22,530 nucleotides of DNA from GCA-002697625 sp002697625 (GCA_964004625.1 CAXFOB010000021.1:1-22530), one strand, 5' to 3'. Shown: positions 1 through 11,000, counted from the first letter of the stretch. Notes: generated by a model not told the origin, from the sequence alone. Translations and numbers: made by a program.

Positions 1-3000
1 ATACGTTTCACCTGGAACAAGACCATTCTTGTTCTTAGTGAATGTACCATAAGTAACTCCTGTACCTCCTACATTAAACCAAGCAGAACCTGTTGTATCA
101 ACTCTCACTTTGATTCTCATAAAGCTATAAGGCCCATTCGAATCATCCCAAGTAAAGGTCGCTTTTGTAGTAGTTGGTGTCGTTACAATAAAGTTACCAA
201 CATTAGGACAGTCATCAGCTGTAGTAAAGGTATAAAACCCAGTCCATGAACTATTACCACCACCACAGTACCAAGCTTTCATCTGGTACTCATATTGTGT
301 AGATGAACTCAAGTTCATGATCAATTTATCCGTCTTGTTACAAGCCCATAAACAACTACCTACTGGCTGACCCATAGTCTTAGTAGTCCAAGATGAAGAA
401 CCAACAGCTCTATATCTAATTCGGTATTGGTCTACTACACATCCTGATGCAGTATCATTCATGTTAATCCAGTTGATAGTAGCTCTATTCTGAAGAATAT
501 CCGTAGCATTTAATCCTGTCGGTGCGTCTTCCGAACATGCTGATGGAGTGTATTGACATGATCCATCATCACATGTTGCTAAAAAATCATAATTTAAAGC
601 ATTTGAATCTATGCATCCATACACGCAATATACGCATGAGCTATCATCATAACATGCGGTAGAATCATAATTAATAGCAAGAATATCTGTACATCCAGTA
701 GCCATGCAAGCAATACTATAGACACAGCTTCCATCATCCATAGTCGCTAAAGGATTATAATTACAACTATTACATGAATCAGTACAACCATAAATTATAT
801 AAATACAGCTACTGTCATCTACATTTGCAGAAGGATAATAATTAATAGCTGTACTATCCATACACCCATAAAGGAAAGGAAGACAGCTACCATCATCAGT
901 ATTTGCAAGTGTATCATAATTTATCGCTGTGCTATCTGTACATCCTAGAATTGGATAGATACAAGTAGAATCTGAAATAGTAACATTTGGATTATAATTA
1001 ATTGCGGTAGAATCTGTACACCCACTAGCATAGATACAACTTCCGTCATCAATCAATACCGTAGAATCGTAGTTAGTAGCTAATGAATCAGTACATCCAA
1101 ATATATTATAAATACAACTACCATCATCTACATTTGCACCCATGTAATAATTTAAAGCCGTAGGATCTGTACATCCATACATAATGGAAACACAACTAAA
1201 ATCAGGACAAGTAGCTAAACTATCAAAATTAAATGCTGTAGAATCCATACATCCATAAACACAATAAACACAACTACCATCATCTATATTTGCATTCGGG
1301 TTATAATTCATTGCTACGGAGTCTGTACATCCATACAAGTTAGGTATGTTCATAGAAATATTTATATCATCTAAATCAATTCTCCACATATTAGCAGGAC
1401 TAATCACATTCCAACCAATATAGTAAATTCCATTTGATGGAACTGAAAAAGTTATTGTAGTCGAATCGTAAGCTATATTAATAATATTATTCATTTGTAA
1501 CAACATTGTATTTAATGATGAACCTTGCTGAGTAGAGCCTAAACAAACATTCATTTGTTCAGGATATGCGGCTGAAGCTACTCTGTATTTAAAGTCTAAA
1601 ACATAAGTTACATTTGATTCTAATTTAAAACATTGAGATATTAACCAGTCATCTGCAGGAGTTGTACCATTAAAGTTATAACTATAAAAAGCTCCGTACG
1701 ATGAGTTAAATCCAGTGTACTGATGTACATTCCAGCTATAAGAATCATTATTGACATCCTCAATTAACCAACCACTAAAATCCTGATTTGGTTCAAATCC
1801 CATTACATAATCTGAATTATAAAAGTCATGTAAATAATTAGTGAAAGAGGAAGAAGAGTGATCGTTATTAATATCTAAATCAAGAGCATGAGAAGTAAAT
1901 GCATTAATAAGATAAGATCCTCCAGTATTTGTATTTATTGTATTAGTAAATGTAAATTGAATACTATCTCCAGCGGGAATATTTGTTAAAACACTATCAG
2001 AAAAGGTTTGACCATTATACTGAAAAGAAACAATAAAATCTGATGCATCTATAACATTATAATTAGAAATCATCACCACAACTTGCTCTACAGAATCCAA
2101 GACACATGAAGTGGAGGGAGAAATGATTGAAGAAACTCCAACATCAATACTAAATTCTTCAACTTGTATTGTATCTATTACCACACATCCGTTGATATCA
2201 GTTACTTCTAAATAATATAATCCTGACTCAAGACCAGAAATATCTTCAATGTTTGAAGTAAATGAATTTGGTCCGCTCCAATTATAAGACAAAGGAGCAA
2301 CTCCTCCATTTATAGTTATATTAATACTTCCGTCAAATGCATTTGTTATACTTTCCGGAGTAGTAGAAGAGGAAACACCTAAAGGGGAAGAGTAGTCTGT
2401 AATTTGAAGATTACTTAAAGTATCTTTACATAAATTTGAGTCGCTGACAATAACACTATAAGTACCAATTAGTTCATTATTTAAATTTTGAGAAGTAGAA
2501 CCATTGCTCCAATCAAAACTATATGGAGCAACACCACCATTTATACTTAAATTAATACTTCCATTTTGAGCAACACAATTTGCGGGAGTTATATTTGCAT
2601 TAGTAGACATAGAACAATTTATAACCCAACTTATATCCAATAAATAATCTGCAGAATCGGAACAAGGTAGACATGAATATACAGAAGGCATAACAACAAC
2701 CCAATATGTACCTGGTGGTAATGATTGTTGTAGATTAAAACTATCGCATTGCATAACATACGCTGAATCTAATATATTTTGTGTTCCACAACCAGAATTT
2801 CCATCCAATAAATAAACAAAGTAAGGAACCTCTGAAATAGAATTTAATGTTAAATCGCTACTGTCTGAGATAATAATTTCATACCAATCGGTATCTCTAT
2901 AATTATTCTCCGCAAAATATGTTCCATGAATTACAGAATTATTTGCTAGAGGAGTATAATTTGATACAGGTGGATCAATAGTATAATTAACATATGCATT

Positions 3001-4626
3001 TCCATCAGGACCTCCACTTGTTGTAATAGAATAACTACCTGCTAAATAAGGTGATGGTATAATATAAGATCCAATAAAATCATCCGCTCCTAACAAACTA
3101 AAAGTACCATCATCATCATCATACACTCCAAAATCATAAGTATACGTTAATCCGAAAACTGATGGAGTTGTAAAGATGGAATTTGATTTTAACTCTAATG
3201 GAGATGTTATTGAAGAATTTGCAAACATAGAATAACTTAATGGTTGAGCAGGACTCTGCCCATAAGCATTAGGACACCAAGTATTTAGATAATAATCGGT
3301 ATAATGATAATATACATTATTTTCTTGCATATAAATATAAAAATCAGGATCAAAATCTGGACCAATATTTACATATCCATTTACTGGCCACCCAACATAA
3401 GTTATACTTGCTCCAAAAGACCATGGATCTTCAACCCCTGTAATGGTAAAATTTGACAGCTTAAAATTATCATCACAACCATTATTAATATTTGCCCCGC
3501 ATGATTCTCCCTCAGAAATAGTATTAACTGGAATACTGATTTGACACATTGGATTACAAATACCTATTCCACAATGTTCCTGAGAAAACGCAAAGCTTGC
3601 TCCATTTGCAACATTTACTCCATTATAAGTTACATTATACGAGCCCAGCCCCCATTGACAGCAAATACCATCTCCGTATGAATCTAACATTGTAAATGTA
3701 TAACAATTAGTATCTGGAACACATAAAGACCAAGTTAAAGTGGAATTTGCATTAGAAGTAGTAAGAGGAATATTTGTCCATCCTCCACCAAGTTGATCCA
3801 TCAAAAACCAAGATGTTTCTGTAGGATAGTCGTCTGTATTAATAGTAATTACAATTTCAGCCTCATTAACAGGACAAGGTGTAGACGATATACAAGTTCC
3901 AATATTAGAAGTAGTCTCAGAAGATAAAAAAGATCCTCCATTAACAATGGAATTGCCATCTAAAGTAACATAATAAGATCCATTACCCCAAGTACAACAA
4001 ATACCATCTCCGTATGTGTCAAAAATTGTAAAATCATAACAATCTGTTGTATCGATGCAAAAAGTCCAAGTATACGTATAATTTGCAGTAGTTAAATCTC
4101 CTGCTAAGATTTCAAAACCTGTTCCATTTTGATCAACTAATTGCCAATAGGTCTCTGTTGGAAAATCATCAGTGGTAATACTAATAACAATCTCAGATTC
4201 ATTTGAAGTACAATTGGAGGTAACACTACAATTTCCAATATTAGAAGTAATCTCTGACGACCCAAAGTCAGCAGTACTCATACTAGCAACAACAACCCCA
4301 TCATAACTAACTGTATAATTTCCATCTGTTCCTCCCCAACAACTACCACACAAACCATCTCCATATGTGTCCAATATAGTAAAGGTATAACAATCTGTGT
4401 CGGGAACACAATAGGTATAAATATAAGTAGTATTCGATTGTGTTAAATCTCCTGGATTAATAAAAAAACCTCCTCCATTCTGATCTACTAATTGCCAAGA
4501 AGTCTCTGAAGGGTAATTATCTGTAGTTATATTTATAGTTATTTCAACTGAATCAGAATTACACTGAGAAAACACCTCAGAATATAAAAGAGAAATTATA
4601 GCAATAAGACACAATCTAATCCTCAT
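1..4626 (-). CDS. Giant secreted mosaic adhesin-like protein (3' end beyond window)
   Basis: The frame is open from an ATG at 4626 to base 1 (1542 codons, no stop), so the C-terminus, probably with a T9SS sorting domain, lies outside. A signal peptide (about residues 1-20, cut near VFSQ-C) starts the protein. Domains in order: three copies of a module of about 110 residues with a TYGDG(L/I)C motif (21-350); a prepeptidase-C-terminal-like domain, with GESCGANINNGC near 352 and YRDTDWYE near 580, interrupted by a C2-like stretch (DDDDGTFSLLGADDFIG, about 500-520); two SprB-like repeats (about 668-820); a CARDB/Ig-like segment (about 822-909); a cleaved-adhesin domain with ADDWLISQCFKL (about 937-1097); ten Cys/Asp repeats (about 1098-1360); and at least two fibronectin type III domains. 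The start overlaps the end of the upstream 96-codon gene by 11 bp, so the two are probably translated together. The role is inferred as surface adhesion or matrix. The domain calls are from motif recognition. Confidence 0.9.
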   Translation of the reverse strand, partial: MRIRLCLIAIISLLYSEVFSQCNSDSVEITINITTDNYPSETSWQLVDQNGGGFFINPGDLTQSNTTYIYTYCVPDTDCYTFTILDTYGDGLCGSCWGGTDGNYTVSYDGVVVASMSTADFGSSEITSNIGNCSVTSNCTSNESEIVISITTDDFPTETYWQLVDQNGTGFEILAGDLTTANYTYTWTFCIDTTDCYDFTIFDTYGDGICCTWGNGSYYVTLDGNSIVNGGSFLSSETTSNIGTCISSTPCPVNEAEIVITINTDDYPTETSWFLMDQLGGGWTNIPLTTSNANSTLTWSLCVPDTNCYTFTMLDSYGDGICCQWGLGSYNVTYNGVNVANGASFAFSQEHCGIGICNPMCQISIPVNTISEGESCGANINNGCDDNFKLSNFTITGVEDPWSFGASITYVGWPVNGYVNIGPDFDPDFYIYMQENNVYYHYTDYYLNTWCPNAYGQSPAQPLSYSMFANSSITSPLELKSNSIFTTPSVFGLTYTYDFGVYDDDDGTFSLLGADDFIGSYIIPSPYLAGSYSITTSGGPDGNAYVNYTIDPPVSNYTPLANNSVIHGTYFAENNYRDTDWYEIIISDSSDLTLNSISEVPYFVYLLDGNSGCGTQNILDSAYVMQCDSFNLQQSLPPGTYWVVVMPSVYSCLPCSDSADYLLDISWVINCSMSTNANITPANCVAQNGSINLSINGGVAPYSFDWSNGSTSQNLNNELIGTYSVIVSDSNLCKDTLSNLQITDYSSPLGVSSSTTPESITNAFDGSINITINGGVAPLSYNWSGPNSFTSNIEDISGLESGLYYLEVTDINGCVVIDTIQVEEFSIDVGVSSIISPSTSCVLDSVEQVVVMISNYNVIDASDFIVSFQYNGQTFSDSVLTNIPAGDSIQFTFTNTINTNTGGSYLINAFTSHALDLDINNDHSSSSFTNYLHDFYNSDYVMGFEPNQDFSGWLIEDVNNDSYSWNVHQYTGFNSSYGAFYSYNFNGTTPADDWLISQCFKLESNVTYVLDFKYRVASAAYPEQMNVCLGSTQQGSSLNTMLLQMNNIINIAYDSTTITFSVPSNGIYYIGWNVISPANMWRIDLDDINISMNIPNLYGCTDSVAMNYNPNANIDDGSCVYCVYGCMDSTAFNFDSLATCPDFSCVSIMYGCTDPTALNYYMGANVDDGSCIYNIFGCTDSLATNYDSTVLIDDGSCIYASGCTDSTAINYNPNVTISDSTCIYPILGCTDSTAINYDTLANTDDGSCLPFLYGCMDSTAINYYPSANVDDSSCIYIIYGCTDSCNSCNYNPLATMDDGSCVYSIACMATGCTDILAINYDSTACYDDSSCVYCVYGCIDSNALNYDFLATCDDGSCQYTPSACSEDAPTGLNATDILQNRATINWINMNDTASGCVVDQYRIRYRAVGSSSWTTKTMGQPVGSCLWACNKTDKLIMNLSSSTQYEYQMKAWYCGGGNSSWTGFYTFTTADDCPNVGNFIVTTPTTTKATFTWDDSNGPYSFMRIKVRVDTTGSAWFNVGGTGVTYGTFTKNKNGLVPGETY
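550..1335 (-). repeat. Ten-unit Cys/Asp-rich protein repeat array (GCTD...DDGSC)
   Basis: Ten tandem units of about 26 codons (about 78 bp) within the giant adhesin follow the pattern YGC(T/M)DSxAxNYxxxAxxDDGSC(I/V)Y. The spacing is constant, with the GC(T/M)D and DDGSC cores kept while the linkers vary. Each unit has two core cysteines and a run of acidic residues that could bind calcium. Units 1, 2, 8, 9 and 10 carry additional cysteines. Repeats of this look are frequent in secreted proteins of marine Bacteroidota. No structure is assumed here. Confidence 0.9.
3560..4566 (-). repeat. Three tandem TYGDG-motif modules in the giant adhesin
   Basis: Three direct copies of about 110 residues follow the signal peptide. 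Each has an opening like ETSWQLVDQNGGG (E)TxW, a CYTFTILDTYGDG(L/I)C core and a closing stretch like GSYYVTLDG. The copies differ at many positions, so this is an old duplication. The acidic DxYGDG loop looks like a possible metal-binding turn, which is inference. Confidence 0.8.
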
Positions 4627-4906
4627 CCCTTTTTGCCTTAATATTATTATACTTTAAAACCTTTAATGGTTTTACTGACTTTTTTATTACTGGCTTCTTC
4701 TGTATTATCTCTTCCTTAGCATTATTATTATTGATTATAGTAACAGGTACTGCTTTTTGTAATTTACTTGTATTTGGAGCAACATTTACAGCTGAAATTA
4801 ATTGTTTCTTTGACCTTACTTCAGAGACTTTAATTGACTGAGACATTAAATCTACAGACACAAAAGAAAAGAGTACTAGAAATAAATAAGTAGAATTTTT
4901 ATTCAT
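4616..4906 (-). CDS. Small basic secreted protein, unknown function
   Basis: This 96-residue protein begins with ATG at 4906. Residues 1-22 form a convincing signal peptide (Lys/Asn start, hydrophobic TYLFLVLFSFVSV core, cut near LMSQ-SIKV). The mature part has no cysteine, is Lys-rich (EEIIQKKPVIKKSVKPLKVLKY) and ends in an acidic KRDED tail. I recognise no family. It is probably a real gene, for three reasons: the signal peptide is good; a TATATTTG box lies 25 bases upstream of its ATG; and its last codons overlap the start of the giant adhesin (the adhesin ATG lies inside the sequence GATGAGGATTAG). This makes it the first gene of a two-gene transcription unit. It could be a periplasmic or secreted partner of the adhesin, which is inference from position only. 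Confidence 0.7.
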   Translation of the reverse strand: MNKNSTYLFLVLFSFVSVDLMSQSIKVSEVRSKKQLISAVNVAPNTSKLQKAVPVTIINNNNAKEEIIQKKPVIKKSVKPLKVLKYNNIKAKRDED

Positions 4907-4931
4907 ATGTTTTAGATTTTTTTGGAGAAGA

Positions 4932-4939
4932 CAAATATA
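4932..4939 (-). promoter_or_regulatory. Bacteroidota -7 box for the leftward operon
   Basis: Read on the minus strand this is TATATTTG, a full match to the Bacteroidota -7 consensus TAnnTTTG. A TTTC (3 of 4 to the -33 TTTG) lies 19 bases upstream at 4959-4962. The ATG at 4906 is 25 bases downstream, so the leader would be short. Confidence 0.65.
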
Positions 4940-5007
4940 ATAAAAATATTTAAGTAAAGAAATTATCTCTGTATCAGTATATTAGTAAAGATTCTATAGT
5001 ATTTTAT

Positions 5008-5015
5008 TATATTTG
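5008..5015 (+). promoter_or_regulatory. Bacteroidota -7 box for the SprB-repeat gene
   Basis: TATATTTG matches TAnnTTTG exactly and ends 31 bases before the ATG at 5047. No good -33 TTTG is seen at the usual spacing (only a TTAG at 4982-4985, 22 bases upstream), so the promoter may be weak or need an activator. Confidence 0.6.
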
Positions 5016-5046
5016 CATATTATAGCAAAAAACAACACGAAAAGAT

Positions 5047-8000
5047 ATGAGAAAAACTATACTATTTAACTTATTTTTATTCAGCGCATTTATTGTACTG
5101 TCGCAGCAACCAGTAAATTTAAATATTACAAATATTAACACAACAGATGTAAATTTAACTTGGGATAATGGTGGCTGTAGTGCAAATTACACTTTACGAA
5201 TAAGAGTTGATGGTGCTTCAAGCTGGCAATCAGGAATTTCAATTCCTAATACTGGTTCAAGTGAGACTTATAATCTAACAGGGCTTTTATCTTCCACGAC
5301 TTATAATTGGAAAATAAAATGTGGAGGTGGAGGAAATTGGACGAATGGACCTAACTTTACAACTCCAGACTCCTGTAATTTAATTTCGTCTATATTAATA
5401 ACTGATGCTTCATGTAATAATACAATGAATGGAAACACTTCCCTAACAATAAGTGGAGGAGCAGCACCATATAACTTTTCTTGGGACAATGGAGATACAA
5501 CGCAAAATATAAACGGAGTAATCGCAGGAACTTATATTGTTCAGATCACAGATAATGCCGGATGCACAACATCAGACACTGCTGTTATTGGAAGTGTTGG
5601 AACCCAATCTATAAATCAACAATTAACACAATTCTCTCCGAACCCTATTACCGCATATCATCAATGGTCATACGACACTTTACGTATTACAAATACAGGA
5701 TGTGATGTAAGAATCAGGCCTGAATTTTCTATTAACTGTTCAACGGGTCCTATTCAACAAGGAGACATAGTTATAAAATGGCAACATCCTTTAGGTTATA
5801 ACCAATCAATTAACTATAATATTGATGGATCAGGTAACGCTTATGGATATTGGAGTTTTACCGCAAATGATTCAACAGGTACTGATATTACATTTGGACA
5901 AATACAAGATCTTGTAATACAGGTTAAATTTGTAAATCCTGCACAGTACGGAAATTATACTGCTACTTGGGAAACATTTCAGGTAGATAATCAAGGAAAT
6001 AAATTAGGTGTTTTAGCTCCTTCTAATAACGTTACACTAAGTTTAGTAACTTGCTCTTTATTTAGTATAGATAGTACTTCAACTACCTCAACAACATGTG
6101 TTGGTGGAACGGATGGGTCTGCTTCAATACAGTCAGTTACAAATAATTCCGGACAGTATTCTTATAACTGGAGTACTGGAAGTACACAATCTTCAATAAA
6201 TAATGTTGCAGCTGGCACATATAGTTGTGTGGTTACAGATGACATATGGGGATGTGTTGATTCTGTTGAGATAATAGTCCCTTCTGCAGACTCATTACAA
6301 GTGTCTTTAACAGGAACTAATATTAGTTGTTTTGGATTAGTTGATGGAACACTTACCGGATCTGCTTCAGGAGGATCTGGAACCTATCAATATACATGGA
6401 ACCCTTCTTTACCTCTTACTGCTACTCATACAGGACTTTCGTCAAATACATATGTTTTAGAATTAATTGATATGGGATGTCCTAATTCATCTTCTACTGC
6501 TTCTTTTTCAATCTCCGAACCCGCGTTATTATCATATACAACTACTAGTAATAATAATACATCTTGCGATACTTCTATATGTAACGGATCTCTTGGAATG
6601 ACACTTACTGGCGGTACTACTCCATATATTTATACATGGAATAACGGAGATTCTGTAAACTTTCAAAACAATTTATGCCCAGGAAGTTATTCAATAACAT
6701 CTACAGATGCAAATTCTTGTAACACATTTACAGAAAATGTAATTGTGTACGATAGTTCGTCTACTCTATCCGTATTATTTAACCGTACAGATGTTAGTTG
6801 TTTTGGACAGACTAATGGTAGTGCTGAAGCTATGATTTCAATGGGAGGTGGAGGAAATGTCTCTACTCTTACTTACTGTAATTCTAATCCTGGAGCAACT
6901 GATTATAGTTCTATAGATAGAGTAAGATTAGTTGGAGATAATGATTCTATATCTAATAATACTCTTGGTCAGTGCGATAGTTATGAAGATTACACACTAC
7001 AATATACAACTCTTACACCAGGAAACACTTACACTGTTGATGTTGATTTAGGAACTTGTACTCCAGGACTATATTCGATAGACTCAGTAAAAGTGTTCAT
7101 TGATTGGAATATAGATGGAGATTTTACAGATGTTGGAGAAACAATTGGATCATTTGGAGGGCAATCTCCAGCTTCTTATAGTATTACATTTTTAACTCCT
7201 AGCATTGCTTATGGACCTACTAGAATGAGAGTAGTGTCTCAATATTCATCTTTTGGACCTGTTAGTTCGTGTGACGTTGGAACATGGGCTCCAACATACA
7301 ATCCACCATGGTATGGAGCAACTGAAGATTACTCAATTGTAATTAGTGGTTCAGCACCTGCTACCTTCTTATGGAATACTGGAGATACTACTAGTACCAT
7401 AACAAATCTTTCTGCTGGTATATATTATTGTGAGGTTACTGATACAAATAATTGTATTGCAACAGATACAGTTACAATTGTTGAGCCATCTATAATTTCT
7501 ACAACAGAAAACATTACAAATGTTAGTTGTAATGGTGGTAGTGATGGATTTGCTAGTTTAAATATTAATGGAGGTAGCCCAGGATATACACAAGATTGGG
7601 GAGGGATAAACCCTAATGCACTTTCAGTCGGAACTTACAACTATACAATTATAGATACAAACGGATGTGTTTTCTCTGATTCTGTTACTATTACTCAGCC
7701 AAACACATTAAGTATCTCATCTATTACTACAGATGTATTATGTAATGGAGATGCCTCAGGTTCAATTGATATCACCATTGATGGAGGAACAAGTTCATAC
7801 ATATATTCTTGGAGTAATGGAAGTACTTCTGAAGATTTAATAAATGTATTAGCAGGAACTTATTACTTACAAGTTACAGATGCAAATTCTTGTATTTTAT
7901 TAGACACCTTTATTATTACAGAAACATCTGCAATAGTTGTAACAGAATCTACAACAAACACAAGTTGTAATGGATTCTCTGATGGTACTGCTACCCTATC

Positions 8001-11000
8001 TATATCTGGGGGTACTCCTAATTATACTGAAGATTGGGGGACTAACAATCCATCTAATTTATCTGCAGGAACTTACAGTTATTCTGTTATAGATTCAAAC
8101 TCTTGTATATATACTAATACTATTACAATTACAGAACCAAATGTGATTTCTACAAATTCTACTATTACAAATGTCAGTTGTAATGGAGATAATGATGGTA
8201 ATGCGACCCTTTCTATTTCAGGTGGAACTCCTGGATACTCAGAAAATTGGGGGACTAACAATCCTGATTCTCTTTCAGAAGGAACTTATAGTTATACTAT
8301 CACAGATACAAATGGATGTACATTCTCTGATTCTGTTACTATTACTGAACCTCAAATATTATCAGCAAGTTATACTCAAACTAATGTAAGCTGTAATGGA
8401 TTCATAGATGGATCTGCATCTGTAATTATTACTGGAGGTACAACTAATTATATTTTATCTTGGGATACATTAACATACCCTCTTTTAGGAGGTGTTAATA
8501 TTTTCAATACTCCTGTTGGAGTACCCGCAGGAATGTATCCTTTTGGTATTTCAGATGCAAATGGATGTGCAGTTACTGATACAATAACAATTACAGAACC
8601 TCCTTTGATATCGGTAACGGAATCCACAACAAATGTAAGTTGTTATGGACTTTCTGATGGTACAGCGACTATTTCAATTTCTGGAGGAACTCCAACTTAC
8701 ATTGAAGATTGGGGAACTAATAATCCTAATGCTCTATCTGCTGGCACATATAATTATACAGTAACTGATGGAAACTCTTGCATATATATTAATTCATTAA
8801 CGATTACTGAACCAAATGAATTAAGTTCTACTATCTCTGCAACTGATCTAACATCTTGTTTAATCTCAAATGGAACTATAGACTTAAGTGTAAACGGAGG
8901 AACATCTCCATACTATTATTTATGGAATAATAATGATACAACTGAAGATCTAAGTAATCTTTCAGCTGGGAATTATTCTGTTACAATTACAGATGAAAAC
9001 GGTTGTTTAACCACAAATAACACTACAGTAAACCAGCCTTCTAATGGATTAGCAATCTCTTTAATCTCTCCTACATATAATGGATTTGAAATTTCATGTT
9101 ATGGAGGATCAAACGGATCTATTACAACAACAACAGCAGGAGGAGTAGGAAATCTTTCTTTTGTATGGAGTAATGGAGATTCTACTCAGAACCTTTCAAA
9201 TCTTATTGCAGGGACTTATTCTGTAACAATGACAGATTCTATTGGTTGTTCTTTATTTGATAATATTACTTTAAATGAACCTTCAGTAATCACATCAATT
9301 TATTCTACTACTGATGTGCTTTGTAATGGAGATAGTTCAGGGTCTGCAACTGTTACAATTTCTGGTGGAATTCCAACTTATTTCTTAGAATGGGGAGGAA
9401 ATTCGATTCCAAATGTAGGATTATTTTATACTGGAAATATAGTACCTGAAGGAGTTTACCCATATTCAATAACTGACCTTAATGGATGTAACTTATATGA
9501 TACCATAACAATTACAGAACCATCAGACATATCTACATCTTATATTACTTCAAATTATAACGGATATAATATTTCCTGTAATTCAAACTCTGATGGAAGT
9601 ATAGATTTAACAACAACTGGAGGAACACCACCATATTCGTTTAGTTGGAACAATGGAATGAGTACAGAAAATATTTCATCTTTAAATGCAGGAACATACT
9701 TGGTTTCAATTACTGACTCTCTAGGATGTACTCATTCTGCATCTTTAATATTAAACGAACCTTCAAACCTTACATTAAGTCTAAGTTCTGTTAATAATAG
9801 TTGTTTTAATTCTTGTGACGGGATCATAAACACTCAAATTTTTGGTGGGGTTGCTCCATATACCTATTTATGGGATAACGGCACATCATTAGACAGTATA
9901 ACTAATGTTTGCAGCGGTAATTATAATATAATTGTTACAGACACAAATGGATGTACTATTTCAGATAATAGTTTAGTTACTCAACCAACAGAGATTATAA
10001 TTAACACTGATTCAATAATTGAAGTAAGTTTTTATGATGGAAATGATGGGGAGATTTATATTACAGCATCTGGTGGAATGAACAACTATTCTTATTCTTG
10101 GTCTGGTCCAAATGGATATATATCAAATTCTGAAGATATTAATGGGATTTCATCAGGAATTTATTGGATTACAGTTAGTGACTCTACATCTTGTTGGGTT
10201 TCGGATTCCATTTTTGTAGACCAACCATCATCTCTTACAATCAATTTAGATACAATTATTAATTTAATCTGTTTTGAAGAATGCAATGGACAAATAATGA
10301 TAACAGCTGATGGAGGCGATTCTGTTTATACATATTTATGGTCTGGTCCAAATGGATTTAATTCTACAGATGAAGATTTAGATAGTTTATGTGCAGGAAC
10401 ATACGAACTTACATTATCGGACTCAAGTAATTCTGTTTTTGCAAGTTTCACAATAACACAACCATCTCAATTACAAATAATTACAAATGCAGATACTGCA
10501 TTATGTTACGGAGGTTTAGCACAAGCAACCGCATATTCATATGGGGGTCAATATCCTTACACTACAACTTGGGATATAGGATCTAGCTCTATAACTACAT
10601 CTCTCTCTGCAGGTCTGCATTATGTAAATGTAATTGATGCAAATGGCTGTTCTGCTACAGACTCTATTCTAATTATTCAGAATGACTCTATGTTAATTAC
10701 AACTACAACAACAGATATTACTTGTTTTGGACTAACAGATGGAACTGCACAAATAGACGTTCAATCTGGAGGATTATCTCCATTTGATTATTCAAATGAC
10801 AATGGTCAAACCTTCCAAAGTTTGAATATTTTTAACGGGATACCTTCAGGAACTTCAACATATATTGTTAGAGACGCAAATGGATGTACAATTTCTGCCT
10901 CTGCAACAATTACAGAACCAGATGAATTAGTGGTTCAATTAGACGCTGATTCTGCTAGTTGTTATGGAGAATGTGACGGGTCAGCTACAGTATCTGCATC

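Larger units (their letters stand above)
4932..5015. repeat. 14-bp perfect inverted repeat spanning the divergent promoters
   Basis: TTTTATTATATTTG occurs at 5002-5015 on the plus strand and again at 4932-4945 on the minus strand. Each copy ends in the -7 box of its own gene and points outward. The arms are separated by 56 bp, so the element is more likely a duplicated promoter core or paired operator half-sites than a hairpin. Confidence 0.75.

Noticed and set aside
550..1335. Regular ~78-bp repeats as a CRISPR array
   Set aside because: The repeats keep reading frame and protein motif, vary in DNA sequence, and have no unique spacers between identical repeats.
3108..3121. (ATC)n run as a phase-variation microsatellite
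   Set aside because: It has only about four copies of a three-base unit coding for Asp residues. Slippage would keep the frame, so it would not switch the gene off.
5301..8389. Short open frames inside the SprB-repeat gene (5301-5489 minus, 8079-8261 minus, 8171-8389 plus)
   Set aside because: They mirror the repeat coding sequence in other frames, lack signal or family features and are overlapped by a clearly real gene.
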